Assembly: GCF_016861785.1 (NCBI RefSeq)
Contig: NZ_BOLS01000003.1
Coordinates: forward strand, 1 to 64,000
DNA length: 64,000 bases
Direction of reading: 5' to 3'
Source: Lacticaseibacillus mingshuiensis
GTDB taxonomy: Bacteria > Bacillota > Bacilli > Lactobacillales > Lactobacillaceae
Part shown: one piece after another, positions 26,377 through 34,941 of the stretch
Numbering within the stretch: the stretch's first letter is position 1
How the letters are laid out: every line of letters begins with the position of its first letter
The notes under the pieces: model-generated
Databases searched by the model: none
What the model was told of the DNA's origin: nothing
What the model saw: the letters and a program-made list of their open reading frames with translations, nothing else
Position numbers and translations under genes: made by a program

Positions 26377-28092
26377 ATGATTCCACGTCCGGAATATCCA
26401 CTGCCGCAATTTGAGCGGCAAAATTGGGTCAACTTGAATGGCCAATGGCAGTTTTTGATCGACAACGGTGACAGCGGCCGCGAACAGGATTTTCAAAATA
26501 CGGCCCCATTTGACCAGGAGATCACCGTGCCGTTTGCCCCGGAAAGCGACCTGTCTGGCATCGGCCACAAAGATTTCATGAACGCCGTGTGGTACCAGCG
26601 CACGATCACCGTCAGCGAGGCGGATCTGAAGCAGGTGTTGCGATTGCATTTTGGCGCTGTCGACTATGAGGCCCACGTTTACGTGAATGGCGTTGAGGTC
26701 GGCACGCATCGCGGCGGCTACAGCAGCTTTTTCCTCGACATCCAAGATGCGTGCACACCTGGCGACAATCGGCTGACGGTCCTCGCCCGCGACCCGATGC
26801 GCGCCCAGGCGTACCCGCATGGCAAGCAGAGCCACGTCTTCTATTCGCAGGGCTGCGATTACACGCGCACGACCGGCATCTGGCAGACCGTTTGGCTGGA
26901 AAAATTGCCAGTGGCGCATCTGGCGTCCGTCAATTATGCCCCGAACATCGCCGCGCCGGCTGTGACCTTGCAGCTGAAGGTGACGGCCCCCGGCACCGTG
27001 CACGCCGCGATCGCCTATGACGGGGTCGCATGCGGCGAAGGCGACGTCGCAATCGCTGGCACCACCGGCAGCGTCACCATTCCACTGAGCGAAAAGCATT
27101 TGTGGGAGATCAGCCATGGCCGGCTTTATGACGTGACCCTCACGTTTGGCGAGGATGAGGTGCACAGTTATTTTGGCCTGCGGGAAGTCGCCATGAACAA
27201 CGGCCAATTTTTGCTCAACGGCCAGCCTGTTTTCCAAAAATTGGTCTTGGACCAAGGCTTCTATCCGGATGGCATCTACACCGCGCCGAGTGACGACGCG
27301 CTGAAAAACGACATCGCGTTGAGCCAGGCCTGCGGATTCAATGGCGCCCGCCTCCATCAAAAGGCGTTTGAGCCGCGTTTTCTCACCCATTGCGACGAGG
27401 CCGGCTACATCGTCTGGGGCGAAATGGCGAGCTGGGGGCTGAACGTGGCCAAGGCGGATGCGCCGCTGTGGTTCTTGCCGGAATGGGAAGAGGTCATGGC
27501 ACGCGACACTGCGCATCCGGCGATCGTCACCTGGTGTCCACTGAATGAGACGTGGGACATCGATGGGCACCAACAGAACAATGATGTGCTGGCGCTGATC
27601 TATCACACGACCAAGGCGATCGATCCGAGCCGGCCGGTGGTGGATACGAGTGGTAATTTCCATGTCATCACCGATATTTACGATGTCCACAATTACGAGC
27701 AAGATCCGGCCAAGCTCAAGGAAAAATTCGACGGGTCCAAGCAACCGAATGGGCATTTCTGGGATGAACACGACGCCCGCCAGCAGTATGCCGGCCAGCC
27801 GATCAATGTCAGCGAGTATGGCGGCATTAAATGGGTGCCGGATGCGGATGCGCAAAATCGGGCCTGGGGCTATGGTGAAGGACCAAAAGACGAGGCGGAT
27901 TTTGTCGCCCGATTCAAAGGCCTGGCGGATGTATTGCTGGACGATGCGGATGTCTATGGATTCTGCTACACGCAGCTGTACGATGTCGAGCAGGAACGAA
28001 ACGGGCTGTATTATTATGACCGCACACCAAAATTCGACGTGGCGCAGTTCAAAGCGGCGCTGGACCGACCGAGTGCTAACGAGACAAAATAA
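26377..28092 (+). CDS. Glycoside hydrolase family 2 (beta-glucuronidase/beta-galactosidase-like)
   Basis: A 571-aa retaining glycosidase. Domains in order: sugar-binding jelly-roll (about 1-180, with DYEAHVYVNGVEVGTHRGGY), an immunoglobulin-like domain (about 180-265) and a TIM barrel with acid/base Glu391 in WCPLNETWD and nucleophile Glu480 in VSEYGG. The length is close to that of beta-glucuronidases, but specificity (glucuronide versus galactoside) cannot be fixed by eye. No signal peptide, so it is cytoplasmic and acts on imported glycosides; no dedicated transporter is adjacent. AAAGGAGC lies 12 nt before the ATG. Confidence 0.9.
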   Translation: MIPRPEYPLPQFERQNWVNLNGQWQFLIDNGDSGREQDFQNTAPFDQEITVPFAPESDLSGIGHKDFMNAVWYQRTITVSEADLKQVLRLHFGAVDYEAHVYVNGVEVGTHRGGYSSFFLDIQDACTPGDNRLTVLARDPMRAQAYPHGKQSHVFYSQGCDYTRTTGIWQTVWLEKLPVAHLASVNYAPNIAAPAVTLQLKVTAPGTVHAAIAYDGVACGEGDVAIAGTTGSVTIPLSEKHLWEISHGRLYDVTLTFGEDEVHSYFGLREVAMNNGQFLLNGQPVFQKLVLDQGFYPDGIYTAPSDDALKNDIALSQACGFNGARLHQKAFEPRFLTHCDEAGYIVWGEMASWGLNVAKADAPLWFLPEWEEVMARDTAHPAIVTWCPLNETWDIDGHQQNNDVLALIYHTTKAIDPSRPVVDTSGNFHVITDIYDVHNYEQDPAKLKEKFDGSKQPNGHFWDEHDARQQYAGQPINVSEYGGIKWVPDADAQNRAWGYGEGPKDEADFVARFKGLADVLLDDADVYGFCYTQLYDVEQERNGLYYYDRTPKFDVAQFKAALDRPSANETK

Positions 28093-28104
28093 GTGAACTT
28101 CAAA

Positions 28105-28136
28105 AAAACTGGGACAGAACTTTTGTCCCAGTTCCT
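28105..28136 (+). terminator. Hairpin after the GH2 gene
   Basis: AACTGGGACA/TGTCCCAGTT stem 15 bp after the stop. The T tract is weak (CCTGTAT), so efficiency may be low. Confidence 0.5.
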
Positions 28137-28159
28137 GTATAGTGCACTAATGTTACAGC

Positions 28160-28275
28160 AGTGTCGTGGGCCAAATGTCCGGGTCCGAGCAGCTAAGGTT
28201 CCAATCACCTGGTCCAAAGTTCGGACCTGGCGCTTGGAACACTTACCTGCCGGACCCAAAAGCGACATTTGTCCC
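28160..28275 (+). repeat. Possible divergent family B element
   Basis: Contains the family B core words GAGCAGCTAAGG and CCTGGCGCTTGG and an outer pairing (GTGGGCCAAATGTC with GACATTTGTCCCAC), but the inner stem and the usual ends are changed. The rest of the gap to 28440 shows only short GC-rich pieces. Confidence 0.4.
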
Positions 28276-28440
28276 ACTTCCTTTTTTTTCAGGGCCCGAC
28301 ACCGCACGACCTGTTCTAGCCCTGCTCGGTGAAGCCTGACTTGATGCGGGTGTCTGTCGATGTGAGGTGACACCAGACCCTTTCCGCGCGCGTTTGACCC
28401 CGCCAATGTGGTACAACTAAGAGGAAAGGGGTGCTTTGTG

Positions 28441-28905
28441 ATGACAGAAAACGGTGTGCGAATTTTAGTCGCAGAAGATGGCTCCAGCGCCGCCCATGCC
28501 GCATTAGAGCGGGCGGTCGCGATCGTCAAAGACCGCGGCGGGGTGATCGACTTGCTTCATGTGATCGATACGCGGCAGTACAGTGTTTCGCTCGGCGAAG
28601 GCGCCGACGTGTCGGGCAAGGTCCTGTATAACGCCGAACAACGAGCCGAGGTGGCGCTCACGGACATGGCCGAGCCTCTGCGCAAAGAGGGGCTACAGGT
28701 CAACATTCACCTACGTTTTGGCAGTTCGCGCAGCGTGGTCGCCTATGATGCCCCGAAGGATTACGCGACCCAGCTGATCATTTTGGGCCGCTCCAGCAAG
28801 CGCCTGGTGTCCCGCATGTTCATCGGCTCCGTGGCGGGCTTTGTGGTTGAAAATGCGCCCTGCGATGTCTTGATCGTGGCCAATCCCGAGGCGGCCGCGG
28901 ATTAA
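28441..28905 (+). CDS. Universal stress protein (UspA family)
   Basis: A 154-aa Rossmann-like USP domain: N-terminal strand ILVAEDGSSAAHAAL and the C-terminal ATP-loop region LIILGRSSKRLVSRMFIGSV followed by NAPCDVLIV. The usual G-2x-G-9x-G(S/T) nucleotide motif is only partly kept (GRSSKRLVSRMFIGS), so ATP binding may differ from the other copy at 57470. Induced by stress in relatives; role here unknown. AAAGGGG precedes the start. Confidence 0.85.
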   Translation: MTENGVRILVAEDGSSAAHAALERAVAIVKDRGGVIDLLHVIDTRQYSVSLGEGADVSGKVLYNAEQRAEVALTDMAEPLRKEGLQVNIHLRFGSSRSVVAYDAPKDYATQLIILGRSSKRLVSRMFIGSVAGFVVENAPCDVLIVANPEAAAD

Positions 28906-28919
28906 TTTTTCACATAGTC

Positions 28920-28968
28920 AAAAGGCAATGCCGCACGCCCGAATTGGGAGGTGCGGCATTGCCTTTTG
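28920..28968 (+). terminator. Strong intrinsic terminator
   Basis: AAAGGCAATGCCGCAC pairs perfectly with GTGCGGCATTGCCTTT, followed by a T-rich end. Confidence 0.9.
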
Positions 28969-29049
28969 TTGGCCAGTGGCGTGGGGGATGTCCAGGCGCG
29001 AGCACCCAAGCCGGATCCCTCAAGCTCGCGCGACCCCACCGTTTCTTAC

Positions 29050-31389
29050 CTACCGCCAGTTGATGCGCGACAGCACCCGTCGGCCCAGCAATTCCTGCAA
29101 GGCGTAATACACCGGCACAGTCGAGACGATCAGCGGGATATAGACCAGCATCAGTTTGAAGTCCCAGAGGTTGCTCATCGAGAAGATCTTGCCGCCGAAG
29201 AAGAAAATGGCAAACAGCGCGAGGTACAGGCCGATCACCATGACCGTCTTGTAGCGGTTGAACGGCCGGGCGACCAGGGTCAACACATGCAGCTCGATGA
29301 CCCCGATCAACAGCGCGACCAACGTGGAGGTCACACCGAAGGACCAGCCGAACCAGCTTTCAAAGAAGGTCAAGATCAGCGCATACGCGACGACCATCAA
29401 CGCCGCCGGAAGCGCCAGCGTCATCACCTTTTGCATGAATTGCCCGCGCACGCGCTCGAAGTTTGGCTCCAGTGTCAGGAAAAATGACGGGATGGCGACG
29501 GCGATCGCGGAGACCGGGGTCAAGTTGATCGGGACGATCGGGTAGTCCAGCGGCAGGAAAATGAAGATCGCGGTCAAGATGACGGAGAAAATGGTTTTGA
29601 CCAGATACATCGAGGCCACGCGCTCGATGTTGTTGATGACGCGCCGGCCTTCGTTTAGGACCCAGGTCATCGCGTCGAAGTTCGAATCGATCAAGACGAA
29701 ATCGGCGATCGACTTTGCGGCCTCGGCCCCGCTGGCCATGGCGATGCTGCAATTGGCTTGTCGCAACGCCAGCACATCGTTGACCCCGTCGCCGGTCATC
29801 GCAACGGTATGGCCGTTGTCCTGCATCGCGGCGATCAGCTTTTTCTTTTGCCCAGGCGTCACCCGGCCGAAGACGTTATTCTCGGCGGCCAGCGCGTGGA
29901 AGTCGGCGTCTTCAGCCACGGTGCTCATGTCGATGGCTTGGTCGGCGCCGGCGAGATCTGCGGCCTTGGCGACATTTGCGACGGTGACGGGGTCATCGCC
30001 CGAGATCACCTTCAAGCTCACGCCTTGGCCGGCAAAAAAGTTGAAGGTGGCCGCCGCTGTGGGGCGCAACTCATCGGAGATCAATAAGAGGCCCAATAGC
30101 TCGGCGTCTTCCAGCGGGGCGGTGAGGGGACGCGGCGTGCGGGCGACGGCGAGTACGCGATAGCCCTGCTGCATCGCCTCGTTCAGTTGCGTTGTGACAG
30201 ACGGCGCCAATCCCTCTGGAAAAACAAATTGTGGGGCGCCCATCACCAGATTTTCCCCGTCGGCAAAACTGGCGCCCGACCATTTGCGCGCAGAGGAAAA
30301 TGGCATGCGCGCGGTGACCTCAGTGTCCGGGGCCGCCGCGGTGGCTTTGATCGCCATCGCCGTTTCGTTGTCGTCGTTGAGCGCATAGGCGATGCGGCGC
30401 GCGGCTTCGGCGACCTGCGCCGCCGTTGCCGACACGCCGATCACTTTGGCGACTTTCAACTTGCCCGAGGTGATGGTGCCTGTTTTGTCCAAACAGATCG
30501 TGTCGACGCGGGCCAGCGCTTCGATCGCAGGCAAGGCGCGAACCAGCACATGGCGATTGGCCAGGTTGCGGGACGAAACGGCCAGTGCCACGTTCGTCAA
30601 CAGGACCAGGCCTTCCGGAATCATGCCGATCATGGAGGCCGCAGTCGTGATGATCGCGCGGTTGTAATTCCCGCGGCGGACCATCGACACGGTGAAGAGA
30701 ATCAGGCCCAGCGGAATCAGGACATAAGTCAACACGCGGATGATCCGATTGATCGTCGCCAGTAGCTGACTCTTGGTCTCATTTTCTTCCTTAGCTTCTT
30801 GGGCGAGCTTGGCGGCGAAGGTGTCACTACCAACTGCGGTGACCTGCATTGCGGCTTGGCCGGCGACGATGAATGAGCCGGAAAGCAGCTGATCGCCGGG
30901 GCGCTTGTTGATCGGATCGCTTTCGCCGGTCAGCGGGCTTTCGTCGGCTTCAAGGTCCTCGGTGGCCGCGACGACGCCATCGACCGGTATCTGGTCACCG
31001 CGCCTGAGCAGCACGATATCATCCTGGACGATATTTTCCTGTGGGACCGCGACCTCTTTGCCCTCACGCCGAACGCGGACGTTGCTTTCGGCGAGGATGC
31101 TCATTTTGTCGATCTTGCGCTTGGCGTTGATCTCTTGCAGGGAGCCGATCGCGGTGTTGATGATCGCGACACCCAGAAACAGCAGGTTCTGATAGCTGCC
31201 CGTGGTGAAGATCAGCGCGCCCAGCACCACGTTGACTAAATTGAACAGGGTGAACGTGTTGCCCGAAATAATCTGGCCGATCGATTTGGTCAGCGGCTTC
31301 ATTGGCAAATTGTGCTGGCCGGCTTGAATGCGGGCGTTCACCTCGGCCTGGGTGAGTCCCATGTTTGGATCGACTTGGTGAGATGCCAT
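29050..31389 (-). CDS. Cation-transporting P-type ATPase (CtpE-like)
   Basis: A 779-aa P-type ATPase. Actuator loop LTGESDP, IPEGL in transmembrane helix 4 (GMIPEGLVLLT), phosphorylation site Asp301 in DKTGT, and hinge motif MTGDGVNDVLALRQANC. No N-terminal metal-binding CxxC or His-rich domain. Overall layout fits the CtpE-like group linked to calcium or other divalent cation transport; ion specificity is inference. The ribosome site is AAGGAGGTCCGTTC. Divergent to a His-rich membrane protein gene, with a 230-bp shared upstream region. Confidence 0.92.
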   Translation of the reverse strand: MASHQVDPNMGLTQAEVNARIQAGQHNLPMKPLTKSIGQIISGNTFTLFNLVNVVLGALIFTTGSYQNLLFLGVAIINTAIGSLQEINAKRKIDKMSILAESNVRVRREGKEVAVPQENIVQDDIVLLRRGDQIPVDGVVAATEDLEADESPLTGESDPINKRPGDQLLSGSFIVAGQAAMQVTAVGSDTFAAKLAQEAKEENETKSQLLATINRIIRVLTYVLIPLGLILFTVSMVRRGNYNRAIITTAASMIGMIPEGLVLLTNVALAVSSRNLANRHVLVRALPAIEALARVDTICLDKTGTITSGKLKVAKVIGVSATAAQVAEAARRIAYALNDDNETAMAIKATAAAPDTEVTARMPFSSARKWSGASFADGENLVMGAPQFVFPEGLAPSVTTQLNEAMQQGYRVLAVARTPRPLTAPLEDAELLGLLLISDELRPTAAATFNFFAGQGVSLKVISGDDPVTVANVAKAADLAGADQAIDMSTVAEDADFHALAAENNVFGRVTPGQKKKLIAAMQDNGHTVAMTGDGVNDVLALRQANCSIAMASGAEAAKSIADFVLIDSNFDAMTWVLNEGRRVINNIERVASMYLVKTIFSVILTAIFIFLPLDYPIVPINLTPVSAIAVAIPSFFLTLEPNFERVRGQFMQKVMTLALPAALMVVAYALILTFFESWFGWSFGVTSTLVALLIGVIELHVLTLVARPFNRYKTVMVIGLYLALFAIFFFGGKIFSMSNLWDFKLMLVYIPLIVSTVPVYYALQELLGRRVLSRINWR

Positions 31390-31621
31390 GAACGGACCTC
31401 CTTGATGGTGGCACGGCGCCGCGCCGCAAAAATTGCGGGGGGGGGACAGTTGCGCATGAGGGTGCTTGCCGCAACCTGCCGCGTCTTTGTCTCTATTTTA
31501 ACGGAAAGGCTCGGCCTGGCGCATGGAAAGTCTCAAGTTAAGGAAATATTATACCGAGTTGTGAGCGTTTTCGGTGTGATTTTTCCGCGAAACGGGTATG
31601 ATTAAAGCAGGAGGCGATGTC

Positions 31622-32023
31622 ATGTTCAGCGAAAGCAAAGCACTTGTCAACAAGTTGGTCGAAACGGCCAGCGCATCTAGTCACGATTTTAATGAGATGA
31701 TCAAAGACGACCCAGATCTGTTGATCAAATTGGCGGTGGTCCATGTGATTCCCGTCGGCTTGTCCATTGTCGGTGCCGTTGCGATCATCCGCGGTCATCA
31801 GCGCCTGCGCATCGAAAAGGAGCGCACCCGCCAAGTCCGGCTGCGCGCGATGCTCGATGCGCACAAGGAACCGGGTCATCCGGGTTGCGGCCACCCAGGC
31901 TGCAAGCACGGCGAAGGCGAAGGCGGGCATCACGGCCATCATGGACACCACGGTCATCATGACCACGATCACGGTCCGGCCATGATCCCGCTGGAAGGAA
32001 GAAAAGGACTGCCAACGGATTAG
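31622..32023 (+). CDS. Membrane protein with His-rich metal-binding tail
   Basis: A 133-aa protein: soluble N-terminal 38 residues, one membrane helix (AVVHVIPVGLSIVGAVAII), a basic linker (RIEKERTRQVRLRA) and a C-terminal tail with two CGHPGC-like Cys/His units and a run of His-Gly (HHGHHGHHGHHDHDHG), typical of Ni, Zn or Co binding. Start 31622 with GCAGGAGGCGATGTC. It faces the cation P-type ATPase gene, so a link to cation handling is plausible. Confidence 0.7.
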   Translation: MFSESKALVNKLVETASASSHDFNEMIKDDPDLLIKLAVVHVIPVGLSIVGAVAIIRGHQRLRIEKERTRQVRLRAMLDAHKEPGHPGCGHPGCKHGEGEGGHHGHHGHHGHHDHDHGPAMIPLEGRKGLPTD

Positions 32024-32163
32024 GGTGCGAAGGCCCGCGGGATGGTCGAGTAGCTAGTTTGGTTTGGGCGCTTGAGGCGGACTTTGCCTCGAGTGACCGA
32101 GACAACTAGATACCTCGACCATGCGGGCCGAAGCCCAACTGAAAAAGGGTGCGGAACCCAACT
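32023..32163 (+). repeat. Family B hairpin repeat: one full copy and a short remnant
   Basis: Copy 32023-32140 begins at the stop codon of the His-rich gene. Outer stem GATGGTCGAG/CTCGACCATG, inner stem GAGGC/GCCTC. The remnant GGGTGCGGAACCCAACT (32147-32163) is a copy with the whole hairpin deleted, ends only. Confidence 0.85.
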
Positions 32164-32187
32164 CACAAACGATTGAGATAAAACAAA

Positions 32188-32238
32188 CAAACGATCCGGT
32201 TCATTGCAATTGCAGTGGGCCGGATCGTTTAATTTTTG
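32188..32238. terminator. Bidirectional terminator
   Basis: AAACGATCCGG...CCGGATCGTTT with a 20-nt loop, A tract on one side and TTTTTG on the other; it ends the anti-sigma gene on the minus strand. Confidence 0.8.
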
Positions 32239-32239
32239 C

Positions 32240-33628
32240 CTAACGAACGGGGATGATGATATCGTCGAGACCGACGTTTTCATTGAATGCATAGTTGGCT
32301 TGTATCTGTAAGTCGTGAAGTTGTTTACCCTTGAGTCCCGATTTTTGATTGAGGTCAAAAGTCGTTTCGGCCTGTCCGGTCTTTACATCGAGCACTTTAT
32401 TGGTGACGCCTTGGCCAACAGTAAACAGATAATTGTTGCCCAAGTTACTACTATAGTGATTATCCACATAGTCAGTCGTCATGATTGCCAGCGGCCAGGT
32501 GTCGTTTATTACGGTGGCCAATTGTGAATGCCCGGTAACGCCTGTTAGCTGATACCTCACTGTGACCTTATTGTCCTTGAGTGTTGCCTTTTCGAAGATG
32601 AATTGCGCATTCGATTTCGTGGCGTTGACTGTTTGAGGAAGGGTGTCTAACCCGATGCGCTCGCTCAATTCCGGTCGATAATACCAGGCCCGATGGAATG
32701 TGAGCTTGCTGACGTTTGCCGGCAAAGACTTGATCGGATAGCCGTCGTATTTTTCGCCAGTTGCCGTAGTGCCAGAGATTGTATCTGCATCCAGCAAATA
32801 GTCTTTCTTGCCACCATTCACGAACAGGGACCCGAGATACACCCTATTCTCACCAGCTGGCCGTGCGATCTTCAAAAGACTCGTCCCGCCCTTATATTCG
32901 TCGACGCCAAGCACTTTGACCGTGTACACGCCGCCTAAGATCGGCACGCTTCCGATCAGCTTCCGCGGCTTCACCGCACTCGGCTTGAGGGTGAGATCGA
33001 AATGCCATTTGCTTCGATGACCGAGAAAACCGTCGATCGTCAGCGGCAGATGCAGGGCCTTTTTGCTTTCTGCGGCGTTGACCGTCCCAGAGAAAAAGAA
33101 TTTATAGGTCATCTTGCCATTTTTCGCGGTACCAGTTTTCTCGACGTCCATCGTAGTCACGCGGAAACTGCCTTTGTTACCTTTGCTGAGGCCTGCATCG
33201 AACCAATCGTCATCGCGGCTTGGCACCCCCGTTGCCGTTCCGCTCACCGAAATGATCTGGCCCTGCATCACCGCACTGTCGAGTTTCAGCGTGATGCCGC
33301 GCGAGGTGGCGCTTTGCCCGAGTTGTTGCGCATAGCCGGCATTTTCGACGACCATCCCGATCGCGTCATTGAAGGCCGCAAAATAGTGACCGATCAGTGG
33401 GACTTGCGCCATGACCCGATTGACTTGGGGTGAGAAAATGCCGCCGAGCGACAGGGCAACCGCCGCAGCCACGCCGATTCCGGCTGCAATCAGGCCACGA
33501 TGCTTTTTCCGCGGCTTGGCGTTGGCGGCTTCGAGCATCCGGTCGATGGTGCGGTCGGCGCGCTTTTTTTCGTCATCCGAGACCGACACAGTGTGGTCGA
33601 TCAGACTGGTCAATTTGTCATCCTTCAA
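32240..33628 (-). CDS. Anti-sigma factor-like DUF4179-type membrane protein
   Basis: A 462-aa protein encoded directly after an ECF sigma gene, overlapping it by 11 nt. The N-terminal 75 residues are cytoplasmic and charged, one membrane helix follows (GLIAAGIGVAAAVALSLGGI), and the long extracytoplasmic part is beta-rich with Tyr/Lys/Thr-rich repeats. The layout fits DUF4179 anti-sigma regulators that hold an ECF factor at the membrane until an envelope signal arrives. TTG at 33628 follows GGAGGGGATTACT and no in-frame ATG competes. Confidence 0.8.
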   Translation of the reverse strand: MKDDKLTSLIDHTVSVSDDEKKRADRTIDRMLEAANAKPRKKHRGLIAAGIGVAAAVALSLGGIFSPQVNRVMAQVPLIGHYFAAFNDAIGMVVENAGYAQQLGQSATSRGITLKLDSAVMQGQIISVSGTATGVPSRDDDWFDAGLSKGNKGSFRVTTMDVEKTGTAKNGKMTYKFFFSGTVNAAESKKALHLPLTIDGFLGHRSKWHFDLTLKPSAVKPRKLIGSVPILGGVYTVKVLGVDEYKGGTSLLKIARPAGENRVYLGSLFVNGGKKDYLLDADTISGTTATGEKYDGYPIKSLPANVSKLTFHRAWYYRPELSERIGLDTLPQTVNATKSNAQFIFEKATLKDNKVTVRYQLTGVTGHSQLATVINDTWPLAIMTTDYVDNHYSSNLGNNYLFTVGQGVTNKVLDVKTGQAETTFDLNQKSGLKGKQLHDLQIQANYAFNENVGLDDIIIPVR

Positions 33629-34196
33629 AGTAATCCCCTCCTAACCATGCTTTGAGCTGTGCTTTCCCTCGGCGCAGCTGGGATTTAACGGTGTTGTCAG
33701 ATTGCTCGGTGACACTGGCAATCTCGCTAATCGACAGGCCGTGGTAGTAATACAACAGAAGCACTTGCCGATATTGATCGTTGAGTTGGCGCAGGCCGGC
33801 CAGCAGATCGAGTTTTTGCTCGCTGGACGCCCATTCGATCTGGGCCGGCACATCGGGCAACGCGTTGATGTCGACAGCTTCGTGCGCGTTGACATCGTAA
33901 TGGTGATACGTTTGCCGAATCATGATGCGCGTCAGCCATGTGCGGAATAAGGCCGGATCTTTTAATGAATGAATGCTTTTCAGCGCGGCCAGCGTGGTCT
34001 CGCCGATCACTTCTTGCACATCGGCATCCCGCGCAAGATACAGCTTTGCAGTCTTGACTAGGTAGGCCGACTGCGCGTGCATCAAGGCGGCGAAGACGGT
34101 TTGATCGCCTTTGATCGCTTTGGTGACCAGGCGAAGCTCCCTGCTTGACGCCGCCGGTAGCGCCTGACTTTGGGTCAATCGAATCACATCTGCCAA
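33618..34196 (-). CDS. ECF-type RNA polymerase sigma factor
   Basis: A 192-aa sigma-70 family factor with region 2 (LMHAQSAYLVKTAKLYLARD...VIGETTLAALKSIH) and a region 4 helix-turn-helix (ISEIASVTEQSDNTVKSQLR) joined by a short linker, no regions 1 or 3. TTG at 34196 is the start, behind GGGGGGAG. A possible self-recognised promoter lies upstream (GGCAAC at 34248-34243, 16-bp spacer, CCTACT at 34226-34221), as is common for autoregulated ECF factors. The overlapping anti-sigma gene implies a 1:1 regulatory pair responding to cell-envelope stress. Confidence 0.88.
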   Translation of the reverse strand: MADVIRLTQSQALPAASSRELRLVTKAIKGDQTVFAALMHAQSAYLVKTAKLYLARDADVQEVIGETTLAALKSIHSLKDPALFRTWLTRIMIRQTYHHYDVNAHEAVDINALPDVPAQIEWASSEQKLDLLAGLRQLNDQYRQVLLLYYYHGLSISEIASVTEQSDNTVKSQLRRGKAQLKAWLGGDYFEG

Positions 34197-34368
34197 TCCA
34201 CTCCCCCCTTTCGCATGGTTAGTAGGCTTTAGGTGAAAAAAAGTTGCCTCCGCATGAAATTGTAACCGGTGCCAATTTTCGCGGCAAGGCGAGCTTTTCT
34301 GGGAGCATTGCGCGCGGGGCGAAAATAGGGGAAAATGGATTTACTATTATATAGAAGGAAGCAACAAC

Positions 34369-34887
34369 ATGGCAGAAATTTTTGTGCGGCCGGGTAAACC
34401 CGACGATATTCCGGCGATCATGGGCATTATTTCAGACGCCCGCGCCTTTTTACACGAGCAGGGCATCAATCAGTGGCAGGGGACGTATCCGGATCAGGCC
34501 GCGGTCGAACAGGATATTGCGGCCGGCACGAACCGCGTGCTTGTTTCCGCGGAATCGGTGGTTGGCACCGCCAGTTTGATCGAGGGACCGGATCCGTTTT
34601 ATAAACGAATCGATGGCGACGGCTGGCTCGGCGAGGACCCTTACATGATGATTCACCGCTTTGCCGTTTCGAGCCAGATTCGCGGCCAGCACCTCAGCAA
34701 ATTTTTGATGAGCAATCTGATCTCGATGGCCTATGCAAAGGGGTACCGCGATCTGCGCATCGACACGCACGCGCAAAACACGATCATGCAGCATGTCATC
34801 ACCAGCAACGGCTATGAGTTCCGCGGCATCGTCTATCTCGACGAGCCGGTGCCCGAGCGCAATGCGTATCAGTTGCGGCTTGAGTGA
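34369..34887 (+). CDS. GNAT-family N-acetyltransferase
   Basis: A 172-aa GNAT with the acetyl-CoA loop in HRFAVSSQIRGQHLSKFLMS and the downstream strand GYRDLRIDTHAQNTIMQHVI. The N-terminus has the family's RPGKPDDIPAIMGII opening. AGAAGGAAG precedes the ATG. Substrate unknown. It precedes the antiporter gene by 54 bp and may be cotranscribed. Confidence 0.85.
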   Translation: MAEIFVRPGKPDDIPAIMGIISDARAFLHEQGINQWQGTYPDQAAVEQDIAAGTNRVLVSAESVVGTASLIEGPDPFYKRIDGDGWLGEDPYMMIHRFAVSSQIRGQHLSKFLMSNLISMAYAKGYRDLRIDTHAQNTIMQHVITSNGYEFRGIVYLDEPVPERNAYQLRLE

Positions 34888-34941
34888 TCCCGGCGCACAA
34901 TACGAATCAGTAAGGTGCGTTGATGAAAAGGAGGAGGGGCC

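Noticed and set aside
26356-27855. A 499-aa ORF opposite the GH2 gene
   Set aside because: It mirrors the GC-rich codon pattern of the GH2 gene, has no ribosome site or recognisable domain, and the plus strand is clearly coding.
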